Assembly: GCF_036324505.1 (NCBI RefSeq)
Contig: NC_086360.1
Coordinates: 4,968,546 to 5,032,545 of the forward strand
Source: Eleginops maclovinus
Lineage: Eukaryota; Chordata; Actinopteri; Perciformes; Eleginopidae
Length of the DNA: 64,000 nucleotides
Direction: 5' to 3'
Shown: positions 19,621 to 32,894 of the stretch, piece after piece
How positions within the stretch are numbered: the first letter of the stretch is position 1
How the letters are laid out: every line of letters starts with the position of its first letter
Position numbers and translations under genes: made by a program
The notes under the pieces: generated by a model
Databases searched by the model: none
What the model was told of the DNA's origin: nothing
Seen by the model: the letters and a program-made list of their open reading frames with translations, nothing else

Positions 19621-22600
19621 GCCTTTGTAAAGTTAAATCTGAAAAGATGCACTAAACTTTCACGTTGAAAACGGCAGTCCTGCAACAGCTAGGTTTCATT
19701 GACTTGCATCATGGTACGCATTTATCTATTCAGTAATAAAAACATGACATTAACATGATGTGTTTAAATGTTATTTTGTGAATGGTATGTTATCTTCATG
19801 AAAAAGGTTATGACATGTACCTTAAGTTAAGGTAATTTGTTTTCGTATTTATTCTAAAATGAACATTCATGCCCAGAAACATTTCTAAAGGCTTTATTGA
19901 AAGTAGGTGTAAAATGACTGAACCCACATTTAAAAAAAACATTTTTCTAAGAAGTGAGACTCTTTAGGTGAGGTAAAAAACCTTTCAGCCTGCATTAAAC
20001 ATCAGTTTGTAGAGCAGCAGGCGGTCTGACCCCCTCCGGAGCTCATATATCTGAGTACAAACACTGATGTTAAAGCTCAACTTTAATGCTTTCTTGGGGG
20101 GAGTTTGCTTCTGTCCCCCAAACGGAAATTAAATTTTTACGCTTGCTGCTGTACAGTAACCACAACGTGTACAGGACTTACAGTTTGTGTATTTAAACAA
20201 GTCCGCGTGAGGTCATTTTGTGTTCTAACTGTGTGAGTAGAGAGGGGTGGGGGGGTTGTTTCCTGCCAACACTCTTCACATTTTTGGGTGGTATGATGTG
20301 TTGTGTTGATAGCGCTGTGTGCTGTAGCGAGGCGATGCAGCTGACCGATCCATCCATCATCAGCTCGTAGTCTCTCTGCTGCTCGCTCCTCAAACTTGGT
20401 TTTTGTTTGGAAACCATCGATCATATTCCTGAGCATGACACACAGGCCAAGAGACATCCTACCCAGATCTATGTATGTATGTGTGTTCTGTTATGCAATA
20501 TTATACTTGCGCTGTCCAATTAACTTAGCACCCAAAAAAAAAAAAAAAAGATTGTTCCCAAGATATTTTCACACGACTGAATTCATCAGGGTGATGTTAA
20601 ACCTTATTTGAAACAATTTTGTCCCTGCAAGGATTTAACATATTGCTATTTCTTCTAGATTGCTTTGAATAGAGTGGTGCAGGACAAATGAGTTAGCATT
20701 TTACCAATTCCAAGATTTTAACATATTGTTAGTGTATTATGACATGAAATACATCAGTAAATACCCCACTCAATGTTCGAGCTTCTATATGTCCTAAAAA
20801 AGAGGTTGCTAACAAGTTCCTAATATGAACTACTAAATTTCACCATGCCAAACATTAGCCACCTTTAGCTTAGCGGCAGTGAGGCATAGCCATGCGACCG
20901 TGATCAAGGGAACCCTTGCGAAGCCAACTTCTGTGTAGGCTTCCAAACATACTTCACTACATCACTGCACCACAAAATAGTTGGTTGTTCACAGACGACT
21001 GGTGTAAATATGTGTTAACTTATTCAATGTCATCCAGAGCCCAATGTTGTTGAAACAAACGATATTCAACTTAAAATCGAAATATATTCTGACTGAGCCC
21101 CAAAGTCCTGAGAGTCTTGTGTTGTGCAACTAAACATCTTGTTCACACAACTTCAGGATCTCGTAAACACCGAACCATCTTTCAGGACTTTTAGGGTCAG
21201 GTAAGTCTGCCAAATTGTTATTCAGCCAACATTAGCAATTTAACTGTGATGGTATCATGGAACATTTTTTAAAACACATGTAAATGAAATCAAGGACAAA
21301 CATTTTTGGCGGGTTTTTGTGTCAGGAGAATAATGACCTCATATTAAAGTTTTTCTTGGAAGTAAATGATGAATTACGCAATAAAAAAACATTTTGAATT
21401 ATCTAGACCTGACCTGAACCAGAAAATACTGGCTCAAATATCTGCCTGTTTATTGAATATCAACTCATTTAAAGTACGTTAAGTAGTACTATTTGTAGTT
21501 TCACATTCAACAAAATCTAAGAAAGGAACTTCATTTTGAACTCAAAGACATATATTTACTCATAAAGAAATGGAACATAAATCAGACCCTGCAATTCATG
21601 TTTTTACCCCCCCAAAAAGCCAGACTTCTTTATTTAGGCCTCCCTGTGCAGATCGTTCTCCCCTCTCGAACGCTGGCCTGCTTCCCGTACATCTGCGCAC
21701 TCAAAGCTACAAATGACGTGATTATGATATATCATGTTACAGAGAAAGTCTCTTTGTTTCTGCCGTAAAAAGAAAGAAATCAATACCAGGGCGGTGCGGA
21801 GCCTTGAGGGGCCACGGCGTCTCCTCAGGACTGACCAGGTAAGGGTTAGGCCCGGCCGGGGGTTTGGCGGGCTCAGAAATGCTGATTCTACATTTCTCCT
21901 GACAGTGATGCATGCTTCGGCCTTGCCGTCCGGTTAGCCCGGTACCTGAGGGTCCGGCCGAGGAAGATCAGCTGCAGACTAGGACAGGGTTAAGGATGGA
22001 GGAGGAGCAGAGAGGGAGGCCAGTAACCAAAGATTATTTTTAGAGCCAGAAAAGTCTGGGAGGGAAGAAAGATGGAGGAGACAGGGAGAGTGTTTGTACG
22101 AGGGTGGGAGACAAGGGAGTTGAAGAGAGAAAGAAGAAGCTGAGATAATTCATGGACAGAAAGAAGAGAAGATGTGCTAGAGTTTTGAAGATTTAAGATT
22201 TTAAATGAGAGTTTAGGTTTTATTTAGGCTTGTGATGCTGTTAATAATCTGTTAGCCAAGCGTTTTATCATGATTAACCCTTTACCCCTGTGCTGGACAC
22301 GCTGTTTTGCAGAGGAAGTAAGCAAGTAGAGGACAGGATATATACATAATGTAAAACCAAAAATAAGATTGTCTACATCATACTTGTTAAATATCTACAT
22401 GATTGCATTGTAATTAACACGTTAGCATAATGATACATGTAAAATTAGCTTTATTTCCTTTCGACCACACAGAAAATGTCTGTACTGTAAATGCATGGAT
22501 TAAGGTGAACATCAGTGATTCATGTGTTTTTAAATAAGATTTATGGTACATTCTGACTCTTTTTGTTTAAAAAATATAGATATTTATTGGATATGCTTAA

Positions 22601-22727
22601 AAAAGATTGTCACTCCTGTTTACATTTTTTTGTTTTTTTCTAGCAGGGTTCCAATCATGCCGTGTTCACATTCGATGACACAGAGTTTGAACTTCGCCCT
22701 TCAAAACACAGTTCAAGGTACGTCCAT
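19621..22727. other. No gene recognised
   Basis: Mostly anonymous. A small reverse fragment of repeat family F2 lies near 20,670-20,720 (GAGTGGTGCAGGA...GTTAGCATTT). A poly-A run is at 20,536-20,550. A GC-rich patch at 21,640-22,000 contains a perfect splice-donor consensus CAG|GTAAGG (GT at 21839), but no supported exon. Purine-rich sequence occupies about 21,985-22,160. Confidence 0.45.
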
Positions 22728-23035
22728 CTCCCCCTCTTTCTGGAACCAGAGTCCAGTCTGCTCTGATTGGTTAGCTGACCAGCTCTGTTTTGATGGGTCA
22801 ACTGCTAAGAGAAGTCATTCCCCTTAGCTTTTCACTTACAATGTGTTGGAGCACTAGCCAATTGTGTTACATATTGATGTCACTATGTTACGGGAGTGAA
22901 CAAATGTGTCCAATGGAGGTATTTCCGGCAGGGGGGGAGTGTGTATTTTAGCCTTTGCAGACCATTTACATGCGCAAAAACCTATATAACACGCTACAGG
23001 TAAAGGAAAACCCCCAAGAGCCTAATTGGGCCGTC
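22728..23035 (+). mobile_element. TTAA-type MITE family F1, partial copy
   Basis: Matches the middle and right part of 16,628-17,018: CCAGAGTCCAGTCTGCTCTG, TGATTGGTTAGCTG, CAATGTGTTGGAGC. The left end is missing and the right end has drifted. Confidence 0.7.
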
Positions 23036-23181
23036 TTTCTGGTTTGCATTCTAGGAAAATCCACACCATAATGCTTTGTTTTAGCAACTATGAACAGCTC
23101 TGGCACTATAAACAAGTATTCATTCAAGTGCACCTCTCAGTAAGAATTATTTCTTGAATTCCCACTTCACCCCTGTTTTCA

Positions 23182-23283
<102 letters not shown>

Positions 23284-23837
23284 TCCCTCACTGTTTTCTG
23301 ATGTTGGCCTTTGACCTATGACCTCTCAGCGAAGTGTGTCGAGGGTCATCATTAGACTGGTCTGGAGCCTGTGGGAGACATTAAGCACACACTGCTTTGA
23401 CTCTCCACATAGGAATACTTGACGGTTGGATACTACTGAGTGTCGATGTATTGAATTACCATTACTGTCTCTTCTGTAATTCACAAGCTGGTTTGTGGCC
23501 TTTGAAAGTTTGATTTGAAGTGAGTTATTGTTTACTTTCCCAAGATTTTTTCACTTGAAGATTGTCATTTATATTCTAACTTAACGAGGTGTCAACACAG
23601 AAAGTGCAACTGAGCAGCAGAGGAGGATGCAACGAGGTATAATATTGAGTGTATCTGACATCCCTATCATTTGTTACAAATCAGCACAAGAAAAGATTAA
23701 TATGATGGATATTCCATGTCTGTTTTAGAATTTTGTTCAGTTTTGGGGATAAAAGTTATAGTAATATTACAAAAAATCTTGGTCAAAGATTAATAAAGCC
23801 ATCAGTGGTGCAGTGTTGACATATTTCTGTAGGCCAG

Positions 23838-23914
23838 TTAGCATCGCAAGGGCTCCCTTGATGCTAATCCAATTGCTTTTTGTCAAGGGCTCCCTTGACA
23901 AAAAGCAATTGGAT
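23838..23914. repeat. Two abutting palindromes
   Basis: An imperfect palindrome (23838-23867, centred on GGGCTCCC) abuts a perfect one with 23-bp arms (23867-23889 and 23892-23914) and a 2-base spacer, also centred on GGGCTCCC. Both would extrude tight hairpins. Confidence 0.85.
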
Positions 23915-23959
23915 TTCCCCATTAGATTGTAGTATATTGCATAAAATAAGCTGTGTGGC

Positions 23960-24400
23960 CACCATACAGTACGTTTATGATACTTACACATGTTATTCAT
24001 CAGAAATAAAAAGCTTACATAATGCTATAAACAAACTATATCACGCTCGCATCATCACGGCTAAGCTAAAGGGAACTTAGCTATTGCTAAGCGAACTTGT
24101 GAGGTTTAGAAGTCTAATTTTAATATAGCCACTTGTTAGAAACCACCGTTTTTTTGACACGTTAGAAGCTTCGTTCACGAGCGGAGTACTTACTGGCGTA
24201 TTTTTTGTCGTAAAACAAAACGTAAAAATCGCTTTTAACCACAGACCTTATTTCAGTCTTCTGACCACCAACACGTTCAAACAACTGTTGACTTCAAGTA
24301 GAGGGAACTGGAAGTAATGAAATGCTAAGTCTTCTCCGGGTTTTAGGACTCTTTACTGCACTCCACTCTATGAAAATTATTACAAAACGAATGAATGATT
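23960..24400 (+). repeat. Dispersed repeat family F2, forward copy
   Basis: Shares with about 50,920-51,245, in order: GCTATAAACAAACTA, CTGCTAAGCTAAAG-like, TTGTTAG(A/C)AACCAC, CCACAGACC(T/C)TATTTCA and CCGGGT...CACTCTATG. No coding sequence; ends uncertain. Confidence 0.55.
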
Positions 24401-25165
24401 CTGTTTCTGCCTCGCATAAACTTAAACCTGGGTCATCTCTAAACATGTCAGTTCAAACACTGCATTATAATACGTTCCCACAGGAGACTCGATTGACCAC
24501 TTGTGATTGATATAACTTCCCTGATAAATATGCACATAAACACGTTGATCATAAAATATCTGTATGCGCTGTTGGTTTGATGACATGTTTACTTCCTGTA
24601 CACAACAGAAATCAACTAAACGGCAGAATCCTTTAAGTAGTTTGCTTTTGGGGAAAAAAATGATTCAGTTCAAATAGTTTTTTTCGAAGGTCAGAAGAAA
24701 ACATCAATAATGGCTGATTTCAAACTTTTGAAAGGTAGTGTGCATCCAGAATTTTTCATAGTTTCACACTTCAAATCAAAACAGAAACATTTCGACATCA
24801 TTATCAATAGGAAATTCTTGCAAATAAAAGAGTGATTCGATAATGAAGCCAAACTTAAATGGCATCTCAATACGATCTTTTCATTTGGGAATGATGATGA
24901 CAAATGGACCTGAAGGACTGGAATCTGTTCACAACATATAACAATAACCCGAACAGTAGGATTTGTTAAGGAGGCTAAAATGCTGGCAGACTGTGCAGCT
25001 GGCCAAAAGTTAAAAATACGGCTGAGGTCCCAACAGAGAGCGTGTAAATCTTCAGACAGGATGGATGTAGCTGTCGTTTTCGCTGTTGTTGTTTAGGTGT
25101 CCACCATTCCTTGTAGAGACAATGGTGTTAATGAGCCTCACATATCAACCACAGCACACTCCATC

Positions 25166-25168
<3 letters not shown>

Positions 25169-25258
<90 letters not shown>
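25169..25258. repeat. (TG)n microsatellite
   Basis: 45 TG units. Confidence 0.97.
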
Positions 25259-25259
<1 letters not shown>

Positions 25260-26054
25260 TGGTCAGGGGCTGTAAATCTCATTGTGAAGTGTTGCTTTTG
25301 CTTGTGTTTGTCTTTAGTTGTCTTTAAAAGCAGCTCAGGCTCAGACCGAAAAACTGATAAACATTTAGCTAGTATGAATGACTGACAGCTGCTAGCTTAG
25401 CATCGGACCAGCAAGTACAGCTTCCTAGCACTGAAAGAGTTGTGACAACAAGGGCGGGCAGAGTGAGGCAAGCCCCTTGGAAGTGCATCAGACGTTCAAG
25501 CACATTTTTGTTGTAGCCAAACGACTGTGCTACAACATGTGTGTCAGTCCATGATGTAATTGGGCCCGAAAATACTTTTTCCAATGACTTTTGAGAATAT
25601 TGAGATATTGATATTGAGAAAGAGTCATCTGTATCAGCGGATCATTTTCTAAAAACGAAATCAACGACCTGGTACGACCACTGAGCAACTGTCATATGAG
25701 TTAAAGGATCCCTGCCTTCACCGTGGATGTTCCCCATGACATCACTCATTGGTTTGTGGACAGCTTTGAATCCTTGAGATTTGTGTTTTTTATCAGAAGT
25801 GCAAAAAAGAGGGTGTAGTTAAGTCCGTCCGAACAATAAAGGATTTAGGTGAACAAAATGTTAAATTTCATGAAATGAAAACCACTGTGTGTCAAAAACA
25901 CACTCACATAAACCTTACATTATAAGTTAGCAACCTGTCATTCAGAATGTATCAACTCCCTAAATCATATCATATCATATTATAATCGATTTTACTCTTA
26001 ATGTGATTATTGTTTACAAATTACAGGTCATGCTGTATTTAAACTAGTAATTAC

Positions 26055-26230
26055 ATAAACATGGTGGGAAAATGTTTCAAGCGAGTCCTTTCGTTCATAG
26101 ACTTCTATACAGTCAGACATTTTGTAGCTAATGGAGTCCTCCTGCTGGCTATTAGAAAGACAGCAATTTATAAGGCACTGCTGGATTGGCTTTATTTTAT
26201 TTTTTCCGGATGTTGCAGCTTGATAATTTC
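26055..26230 (+). repeat. Dispersed teleost repeat of unknown class
   Basis: Contains CATAGACTTCTATACAGTCAGA and CTCCTGCTGGCTATTAGAAAG, phrases I recognise as recurring in many fish genomes. There is no coding content and the ends are not resolved here. Confidence 0.4.
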
Positions 26231-26567
26231 CCCCAGTCTTCTTCATTTATATAGATGTATATCAACTACTCAATATTCATTTATTTCTGATTAAATTGAT
26301 TACCATTCTTTTTATAGCTAATGATAATTTTATTATCTACAGAAAAAGTCACATTGCAGTATGATGCAGCAGCATGATCAGGTTTCTTGAAGAAAGCTGG
26401 CACTTTTCACTGCCGTCGCGATGCGTTCACTATCTGTAAGTGGCAGGACGTGGAAGAAATTCTCTGTTGGAGTCAGGCTCAGGTTTGCCATCTGTCAGCT
26501 CTGATGGCCTGGCTATCGATCCAATGCTAGGGTCACACCAGGACCCTGACCCCCCACATCACGGCCT

Positions 26568-26667
<100 letters not shown>

Positions 26668-26831
26668 GCAGGTTTAGGTATGTGACAGTAATGTGACAGT
26701 CATTTTCCCAGCATGATGGCTGTCAGTGTCAGCCTGCTGAGCAGCAACACAGCCGTCACTCCTAACCTTTTTATCCTCAACACCTACCCAGATCAAACCC
26801 TAACAACCTCTACACAGGCTGGACCACATGC

Positions 26832-26935
<104 letters not shown>

Positions 26936-26989
26936 GTATGTGTGTTGGAATACACATTAGGCAGGCTATTGTGTCTGTGCACCAATAAA

Positions 26990-28686
26990 AACACCCATTT
27001 TATATGGAAAGGAATTGTTCACACTTATGTCTTAATATTCAATTGAATAACTCTTTTTTATTTTTATTACTTTGACACCCGGTCAGATTTAATGGATGTG
27101 TTTTTCCTTACACTCTCAGATGAATTTGTCAGATCAGGAAACAGGACTCCTCCCTTCTTTCGATCCACTTTAAAAAACCACGTAAGCAGATCAAACGTCC
27201 CATCCTGCAGCTGGAACATCCAGCAGAAGAATCAGCAGACAGGAACAGCATTGAACTGGAATTGATACTCAATTAGGTGTCGCTTTAATGAGGAGAAAAG
27301 CAGTTTTTTTCTTTTCTGCTGTTTTGCTATTTAGTTGCAGCTGATCTGTTCAGATTAAACACATCGACAGTGAAATAGTAAACTTCACTTAAAGTTTAAA
27401 ACATAACATTTGTGAGTTTGTGTGTGTGCTTCAGGTGGTTCTGTGGCTTGAAGGTTGCCGGTTTGATGCCTGCAGTGTCTCTTCCATCCATCCCTGTTTA
27501 ATAAAACAAGGCTCCGGGATGACCTCTGACCCCTCTGGTGAAATAACTTCATGTCAAATGTACACTCAAATTTTCTCTTAGCTAATGATTAAACTGCTCC
27601 TAAATGATTATCAATTTAAGTCTCACACACAATAAAACTATAATTAATTCATCAGTTTAAATAAAAAGTCTTTCAACATTAAACATCCAAAAAGAGCTGA
27701 AATGATGACATTCTTTATATTACTTATAGTCTGCTTTAAGATGAAAATGACACAAATGTATCTGACTACCAGGAACTAAAGAGAGAAAACTCTCTGTCGT
27801 AACAAATACAAATGACAACAGAAGTTATTTAGTTTGGACTCTCAAAAAGTGTGACTACCACTGAAGAAATTGTTGATTGAAACTAATATGGTCTATTGAA
27901 AGTAATAATGAAAACCAACATTCTTCAGATATGAAATCCTCCCAACAGCTTTTAATTTGAACCAACAAAATGATGAACAAATTTAGCTCAGGTATTCTGT
28001 TTGTGTCATTATTTTCCAGAATGTAATCTCTAGAGCATTTAAATCACATAATGACTAAAACCAGTTTTCAAACTTAGAATCCTTGGAATATAGAAATGTC
28101 AACACATTGGTAAATTACATCGTCCCTGTTAGCTTGCTATCATGTAAAGAATAGCCTTAGCTCAAAACACTACTGTAGCTTGACTGTTAGCTTGGCCCTT
28201 AATATGGATATTTTATTTAAGGTATACTGTTTGTGTGCATGTGTCATTATTTTCCACAATTTGGGGCATTTGAGTTCTGTATCCAAATTATTGATATCAA
28301 CATTTGTGGAGTGCTTGCTCTCCTAGAGACGTCAATTTGGAAATATTGTTACATTGACAGCAAGAAACTGAAACCCTCCACACACATAAGGATCCTCCAT
28401 TGAAATCATACACGTAATAAACCTTCATAACCGTAAAATATCCAAATTGTGAACAAACCCAAAACACACCGGCACACATAGAGGACTAAAAAAATCTTCA
28501 AAACACACACACACTCTCTCCAGCTGCAGGACGAGGGAGCAGGAAGCGGGGGGTCCAGTTTTTCTTCTTCATTAGTGTTTGTGCCTGCAGGTGTTAAATA
28601 CTATTAATGACCTCCAGCGTCACTACTTACCTCTGAGCTCGGCCTCGCCTCAAGTGATTTTATCGACTACCCGACTCCTTACTCAC
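26990..28686. other. No gene recognised
   Basis: AT-rich anonymous sequence. A weak SINE-like phrase (GGTTGCCGGTTTGATGCC) is at about 27,453-27,470, but without a partner A box or tail. Confidence 0.45.
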
Positions 28687-28693
28687 TGTGTGT

Positions 28694-28738
<45 letters not shown>
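28687..28738. repeat. (TG)n microsatellite
   Basis: About 26 units with one C interruption. Confidence 0.95.
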
Positions 28739-28740
<2 letters not shown>

Positions 28741-29141
28741 AGATTATTCTGCTGCGATATTATCAGGAACTTTAATAAGTTGATTAGCGCTGAGGCGCTA
28801 TCTGCTAACTGAATCTAGATGATGATGTTGATTGGATGGAGCGCGGCGCCATCCATCTTTCTGATTGGCTAATAACTGAAATCCATCACCGTTTCACCCG
28901 GTTTTGGCCAGGGTGTGAGTGTGTGTGTGTATGTATGTGTGTGGCTTGTTCCCTCCACTTAATCTGCTCCGGTTCATTTTATTTATTCTCGTCTCTTTTC
29001 TTGTTCTGGTCCTTCTTCTACCGTTGTTAATTTCACCTTCCTCTCTTCTTACTTTTCCTCCTTCTATCCTTTCCTCTTTTCCTTTCTCTCTGTTCCTACT
29101 TAGTTTTGGAAGGCAGGACTTTGTGATATGGTACAAACACA

Positions 29142-29243
<102 letters not shown>

Positions 29244-29352
29244 AACACATGCACACACACACAAATTAGAATTCAGTTCAAAGTAATTTGCACAACAATT
29301 CCAGTGAAGCAGCTGTAGTATTTTTAAATCTCAGCTAAAATATTGATTAAAA

Positions 29353-29414
29353 AAAACAAGAAAGATACATATGAGAACATAATCTTATGTTCTCATATGT
29401 ATCTTTCTTGTTTT
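29353..29414. repeat. Perfect 29-bp inverted repeat with 4-base loop
   Basis: Arms 29353-29381 and 29386-29414 are exact reverse complements around ATCT. The arm begins AAAACAAGAAAGATACATAT. Perfect pairing with so short a loop is rare by chance in this window. Confidence 0.9.
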
Positions 29415-29904
29415 GTATTATATTCTTGAATATAATAAAGTCATATAATTTATATAAATGAAATAGAATATGACTATTGGAGTGTACCGTGGCCGACGGG
29501 CAAAAGATTGTTAATAGAGCAACGCTGCAATTTCAAAAACGATATTTACAATAACCAAACACTAACTAGCGCTCCAATCCCAGCCGTGTGCATCACTTTT
29601 TAGTGTCCCCGTTTCTGTTGTGTTTTGAGCTTCTTGCAGCATTTTGTATTTTCTGTGTTTACGCAGCGCTTTTAGTAAACCCTGCACATCTTTCCTCAAG
29701 TCGGTGGATGTTTTCTAAATCCTACGCATGTGTTGTTAAATTGTTTAGTATGTTTCATCATTTGCATTTGTGTTTTTATTTTTGCATTGTATTTTGTTGT
29801 AAGTGGTTAAAAATATATACAGTACGTAAATAGTTCTATATTGATGACAAATTCAACATTTGCAGTGAACTCTTTATAAACACCAGAAAAAACAGAAGAG
29901 AAGA

Positions 29905-30004
<100 letters not shown>

Positions 30005-30081
30005 TGATCGGCAGCAGTAACCACATGTTCGGCCTTTATTGATATTCAGGGTCACTGAAGCCAACAGCTCTTTGTTTAGCG

Positions 30082-30082
<1 letters not shown>

Positions 30083-30174
<92 letters not shown>
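30083..30174. repeat. (AC)n microsatellite
   Basis: 46 units; with 29,907-30,002 it makes a potential stem of more than 90 bp. Confidence 0.97.
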
Positions 30175-30175
<1 letters not shown>

Positions 30176-31075
30176 AAAAGGCTCATGCAGAAAAAAGACA
30201 CAACGAAGTACAGTAGTCGCATGTCAAAATTGGAGTATGAATAAAATACAACAACTAAATTCATAAAGCTAATAGTTACAAATAATACAGATCAATTGAG
30301 TGTACCATTTACCATGACAAAACTGTGTTAAAGCGCAACACTACCAGTGATGTCCATCCATCGGTGTAAAAAGTATAAACTTAAGGCTATATCTTTCTGT
30401 CTGGTTTCCAAAAGCTGCGGCAGATGTCTTTAATGGCTGTCAGATAAGGCTGTGCAGTTGACGGAGTTCCGCTTGTTCATGGTGCTTTGTTTGGGTTGCA
30501 CCTAGCTAAACAGCTGCTTTTACAAAGTCTTGGCAGTGGTTACCCTGAGTTCTTTGGCATACTGTTTCACAGATGCTTTGGTGTTCATGATTATTTGATC
30601 AACATGTTTTTCACGGCTAGTGTTATCCTCCACCTACATTTGAGGTTACGGGTCAAAGGGACTCTGAGTATCTAAATCAGGGGTGCCCAAATACTTCCCG
30701 ATGGAGGGCCAAAATTGAACGTGAGGGGAGGTGCCGAGGGCCAAAATGATAATTTTGCAGTACATTAAGTGTACGGTAAATATATGAGTGCAGTACATTA
30801 CGTGTGTAAGTTAAGCATATGTGTGCAAAATAAACACTATATCACAAAGTCCTTTTGAAAAAAGAATTGCACTGTTTATTGTGCTTCACATTTAGGTCAA
30901 AAACATTTCAGAACATCGATCTGGCTTCTTTAAATTAAAAAAATAACTGAAGCACTATGAAATATTTGTGGACAGGTGTGGAACATTAGGCTACCAGTCC
31001 TTGGGCCTACCATACTCCCAGGTGACACAATGGGGGCCTAGGGCAGGCCTACATATTCTGCCTGTAGTAGTCCAA

Positions 31076-32894
31076 TCAGTGGGAAACATGAAGCCTGTTC
31101 TTGGTTTTTAAAAGCCTCTCAATATCAGGTTCAAGCTGACTAACTGACAAAGTGAGAATGTCATGTAGGTGAGAGTCAGATAAAGCATTCCTCAGTTTGG
31201 ACTTGTTAAGATTCATAAGGCTGAAAGCCTGCTCACAGACATAAGTACTTCCAAAGACGGATAACATAACCTGGGCATGTTTGCGGATCTTGCCATATCT
31301 GTGTGCGGGAATAGACCTGTAAAAGTCTTGTAAGGAAAGCTCTCTGAACCTGCTATGGAGGTCTGAATCAGACTGAAGTTCCAAAAGTTCCATTTGAAGC
31401 TCCTCACTGACTGCATCCACATTCACAGAAAAAGGTTGAGCAAACAGCTCAAATGCTGTTGTATTTCCACGAAAATCTTCAAAGCGATGGTCGAACTCCA
31501 CCTCAAGATTGTTGAGAATGTCGAGGTATTTTGGTGTGTCTTCCTCCATCAACCCAACTTCTCTGAGGCTGGGGAAATGTGCCAAATTTCCTGAAAATAC
31601 AGACACAAAGACAAAAGCAGCAATGTAAGATGCAAGGTTGTTCATGAAATGAAATGAAATACCAATCATCAATCAAATGGTGGGCAGGGGATATATTTTG
31701 TTTTGTTTATGGCTGCAGTAGACTATGAAAAGCAATACAACTACTGTTTTGGATTTAATGCCTGGTTTAGTGGTTTTAAAAAGAACATCTATTTTCCACC
31801 AACACAAAGTATACATGCATCACAAACAATATATCTATGATAGCATGTTGTGACAACAAGCGTAATACATTGTTTTATGTTCAATAAAATATTAAAGTTA
31901 GATCTCACCTGTTGAAAGATGTCTGCTAAGCAGCTGGAGCTTTTGCTTGAAGGCTTTGACATGGTCATACATCTGCGTGATCATCTGGTCTCTCCCTTGG
32001 AGCTGAAGATTGAGGATATTCAGCAGCTCTGTGATGTCCACAAGAAAAGCCAGGTCTGCAAGCCAGTGTCTGTCCGTGGGCACTTGGATGTTGTTCGTCT
32101 TCATGGCTTGAAACTCTCTTATTTCCTCGCGCAGATCAAAGAAACGCCGCAAAACTTTCCCACGGCTCAACCACCGCACCTCCTGATGGTACAATACATC
32201 ACCATACTGGGCATCCAGTGACCATAAAAATATCCACACCTTTTGTTGTCCCTTTCAATGTTTCAAGGCCCGCTAGTTCTTGACACACTTCAAAGTCCTC
32301 ATTGACGCCTCGCAAAAACACCAGCAACTGTGCTGAGTCGGACATGTCGGTGCTTTCATCGCACGCAATGGAGAAGGCAGAAAAGTGACTTGCTCTTTGG
32401 GCTATCTGACCTCGAACGTCTTCGGCCATGTCCTCAACGCGGCGGGTGACAGTGTTCCGTGACAGGCTAATTTGAGAAAATACACGCATCTGATTTGGAC
32501 ACACATCTTGGGCAGCAATTGTCAAACACTCCTTGACGAAATCACCCGCTGCAAAAGCTCTCCCACTTCTCACGATTGCATTGCTAATGCGATAACTAGC
32601 CCGAGTGGCATTTTCTTGTGCAGTCGACGGCTGAAGTAGAGTTCGCTGCTGGGTGGTTAGCTTTGTTAGCAAGTCTGCTAACTTGACCTTGCGATGTTCT
32701 CCAGTGTACTTTGCGAACTCAGCCGCATGCTTAGTTAGATAGTGACGGCGAATGTTGTATTCCTTTGAAACAGCGACCCTCTGCTTACATACCAGACACA
32801 CTGCATTGGAATCTACCTCGGTAAAAAAATAGTCCTGTTCCCAAGTTTTTTTAAATTTTCGTTTGTCTGTGTGCCACAGCCTACTACGCTCCAT
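31076..32894 (-). pseudogene. hAT (Charlie/GTF2IRD2-like) transposase, core deleted
   Basis: The start ATG is at 32894 (MERSRLWHTD). Residues 33-56 form a BED-type zinc finger (C33, C36, H51, H56), and ACDEST near residue 179 holds the first catalytic Asp. After KGTTKGVDIF (about 32,230) the frame breaks and jumps to QYGDVLYHQEVRWLSRG. The stretch that in relatives holds the second Asp and the Cys/His block is missing, by my estimate about 150 codons. The reading continues to 31,909, is interrupted by an apparent intron (31,591-31,908), and resumes as GNLAHFPSL to the stop at 31,076. The C-terminal dimerisation domain with CEQAFS is present. It is not expected to be active. Confidence 0.88.
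31591..31908 (-). other. Predicted intron in the hAT transposase
   Basis: On the minus strand the exon ends CAACAG followed by GTGAGAT (donor at 31908-31907), and TATTTTCAG precedes GAAATTTGG (acceptor AG at 31592-31591). Removing these 318 bp joins two transposase blocks in phase (LSRHLSTG-NLAHFPSL), exactly where the protein homology continues. Confidence 0.75.

Noticed and set aside
27421..27500. Possible SINE head with GGTTGCCGGTTTGATGCC
   Set aside because: The B-box match is imperfect and neither an A box nor a SINE core or tail is present nearby.
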